Assembly: GCF_024722015.1 (NCBI RefSeq)
Contig: NZ_JANQBD010000006.1
Coordinates: 124,001 to 188,000 of the forward strand
From: Paenibacillus radicis (ex Xue et al. 2023)
GTDB taxonomy: Bacteria; Bacillota; Bacilli; Paenibacillales; NBRC-103111
Reading direction: 5' to 3'
DNA: 64,000 bases
Shown: positions 62,587 through 64,000 of the stretch, piece after piece
Position numbering within the stretch: position 1 is the stretch's first letter
How the letters are laid out: every line of letters begins with the position of its first letter
The notes under the pieces: model-generated
What the model was told of the DNA's origin: nothing
The model's database searches: none
The model's input: only the letters and a program-made list of their open reading frames with translations
Position numbers and translations under genes: made by a program

Positions 62587-62955
62587 CTAAAAGCAAGTAA
62601 AAGAACTAATTTCTCTTAAACTGATTCCAAAAATCACCCAAAACCTGCCGGTCCACCTAAAACCTGAAACCGAAAAGTTTCCGACAAAAGTCGGGAAAAA
62701 CCAAAAGCGGTTTCCATTAGTTAGCCAAACAAAAGTATTTCGAAACAAGCAGCGCGAAATAGATCGGGGGTCAACAGCAAAAGCAGATATGGTCGGTTCA
62801 AAAGATGGCGGCGGGAATGCCGGTCCATGTCCAGGTGGCGGCCCATGATGGGGTCCGTGTTGCGGTCCATGTCCATGCGGTGGGCCATGTGGAGGTCCGT
62901 GTTGCTGACCATGCGATGGTCCAGGCGGAGGTCCGGGTGGTGGCATAAACGACAT
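62587..62955 (-). CDS. Pro/Gly/His-rich protein with conserved aromatic C-terminus
   Basis: A 122-residue protein. Residues 1-50 are a low-complexity PPG/HGP region (GQQHGPPHGPPHGHGP). Residues 70-122 are a conserved aromatic segment (FVWLTNGNRFWFFPTFVGNF, SGFRWTGRFWVIFGI, ISSFTCF) seen in short Bacillales proteins often labelled transporter or hypothetical. ATG 62955 follows AAGGAG. The role is unknown; a spore or surface role would be a guess. Two other frames are also open because of the repeats, but only this one has the conserved tail and a good start. Confidence 0.82.
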   Translation of the reverse strand: MSFMPPPGPPPGPSHGQQHGPPHGPPHGHGPQHGPHHGPPPGHGPAFPPPSFEPTISAFAVDPRSISRCLFRNTFVWLTNGNRFWFFPTFVGNFSVSGFRWTGRFWVIFGISLREISSFTCF

Positions 62956-63295
62956 TAGATTTCACTCCTTTTCTAAAGTGGGCTAATATAATGTATGTAG
63001 GTATGAATTTTTGGATTGGACAGATGCCTATTTTCAGCAATTTATAAAATACTTGAGGTGAGGTTGTCTTTCGTAGCAATAAGGGGCCAAGTCTTAAATA
63101 ATAATTTTACACTCATCAAAAAAGAGCAGTGAGAGCCTCGGACATGAGTTGAGTCCAGACCGCCACTGCCTTTGTCGACTGGCGTTCTGCGCCAGCATCA
63201 ATCATTATTTATACAACAAAGCTGCCCATCCAATTGAAATCAGCAGCCTCGATCGTGATTATTAAGCTGTTGCTTTCCATTACTTCCATATGGGG
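62956..63295. other. intergenic region
   Basis: No gene recognised. It contains the hairpin CTGGCG/CGCCAG (63179-63195) in a more GC-rich patch (63120-63200) and the promoter of the Pro/Gly/His-rich gene near 62960-63060. Nothing else is supported. Confidence 0.5.
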
Positions 63296-64000
63296 TTAAT
63301 GATCCCCCTGTTTACTCAGGTTTTGCTTGATTATTTTATCGCTTTTAGAATAAGACCTGTTAACTAGAAAAATACCTATACAAACCAATATGGCTCCTAC
63401 AGCTGTTTCATTGTGTAGCGGTTCGTCCAGAAATAAATACCCGAATAATACGCCAAAAAACGGAGCAAGAAACAGGAATGCACTAGTTTTAGTGGAGTCG
63501 CCTATAGAAAGCAAATAAAACCATAAAGCAAACTGCGCAATGGAACCAAACAACACCAAGTAGACTAACGAAGAAACGGAAATAAAATTAACGGTTAACC
63601 TTATGTTTTCCATAAAAAAGCTTGCCATCGTTAATATTAATCCGCCAAATAACATTTGATACGCAGTCAAAACCCAAACGCTGCAAGCGAGATTAAATTT
63701 TTTAATAAGCAAAGTCGCAATGGCCCAACATAATCCGCCTATTAAACCAATAATGGTTCCGTTACTCCATTGTAAAAGACCTAAAATTATCATCCCAATA
63801 CAACCCAAAACCACTCCAAGCCACTGAACAGGTTTATATTTTATCCCTATAAATACGGTGCTGAGAATAACAACAAATAACGGATTCATAAAGGTTAGAA
63901 TAGAAGATTCACCAGCTGTGATCGTACGAAGGCTGACAAATATGCAGCCCATAACCCCAACAGTTTGAAACAACCCGATTACAATAACTTTTATCCAATC
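63296..64000 (-). CDS. EamA/DMT-superfamily transporter, 5' end beyond the window
   Basis: The frame stays open to the right edge (DWIKVIVIGLFQTVG precedes the first listed start codon), so the N-terminal part is missing. The visible 234 residues cover six to seven hydrophobic helices and the end of one EamA repeat plus the second (VSLRTITAGESSILTFMNPL, GVVLGCIGMIILGLL, FLFLAPFFGVLFGYLFLDEP, LGAILVCIGIFLVNR-like end). A drug/metabolite exporter; substrate unknown. Confidence 0.9.
   Translation of the reverse strand, partial: DWIKVIVIGLFQTVGVMGCIFVSLRTITAGESSILTFMNPLFVVILSTVFIGIKYKPVQWLGVVLGCIGMIILGLLQWSNGTIIGLIGGLCWAIATLLIKKFNLACSVWVLTAYQMLFGGLILTMASFFMENIRLTVNFISVSSLVYLVLFGSIAQFALWFYLLSIGDSTKTSAFLFLAPFFGVLFGYLFLDEPLHNETAVGAILVCIGIFLVNRSYSKSDKIIKQNLSKQGDH

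Noticed and set aside
62721..63079. Overlapping minus-strand ORFs in other frames of the Pro/Gly/His-rich gene
   Set aside because: Open only because of the repeat; they lack the conserved aromatic C-terminus and a ribosome-binding site.

Overview
The window looks like chromosomal DNA of a Paenibacillus-type Firmicute (Paenibacillaceae). The grounds are strong AGGAGG ribosome-binding sites, frequent TTG and GTG starts, a GntR/LacI-chimera AraR with its operator, copper-amine-oxidase-N stalk proteins, ECF sigma/DUF4179 anti-sigma pairs and AT-rich intergenic inverted repeats. No rRNA, prophage, intact insertion sequence or CRISPR array was found.

Layout. 1-716: repeat-rich intergenic DNA. 717-5910: L-arabinose catabolism (araR-araD-araB-araA, all on the minus strand) with AraR operator sites. 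6148-7095: an orphan MraY-like glycosyl-phosphate transferase. 7178-13894: sugar/polyol catabolism, namely an AraC regulator with two Gfo/Idh/MocA dehydrogenases, then a dehydrogenase, a DUF993 aldolase-like protein and a sugar-phosphate isomerase. 14404-18693: a DUF4236 protein and a large SF1 (COG1112) helicase split by a 13-bp tandem duplication.

19016-30121 is the centrepiece, an RNA-repair island. One minus-strand operon encodes a Ro60/TROVE protein, a minimal nucleotidyltransferase, Hen1, Pnkp and RtcB. Upstream lie three Y-RNA-like ncRNAs, one of them a circularly permuted tRNA with a closed acceptor stem, then a tRNA-Gln-like gene with an odd acceptor stem, a tRNA-His gene, a long hairpin and two His/Gln-rich small ORFs. 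Two WYL-domain regulators are divergently transcribed. A 56-bp element occurs twice, upstream of the first Y RNA and between the second small ORF and the first WYL gene, so the island is probably one regulon that senses and repairs cleaved RNA.

30207-41467: a hypothetical gene, catalase, an NlpC/P60 hydrolase, a five-gene nickel/peptide-type ABC transporter, then a cobalamin riboswitch with its terminator controlling cbiMNQO (cobalt uptake). 41468-48015: repeat-rich spacer, a stalk-domain protein, a CAP-domain lipoprotein with 27-bp coding repeats, a doubly broken chemotaxis receptor, and an ECF sigma/anti-sigma pair. 48233-53031: a drug-resistance group (DHA2 exporter, UvrA2-like ABC protein, divergent MarR). 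53218-55511: azoreductase, an AhpD-like protein and a divergent ECF41 sigma factor, with two exact ECF41 promoters back to back between the last two. 55622-64000: Lrp/AsnC regulator, Old Yellow Enzyme, HAD nucleotidase, YebC-type regulator, a secreted protein, several small stress or unknown proteins, an array of four CCTGC-N6-GCAGG palindromes, and an EamA transporter cut by the window edge.
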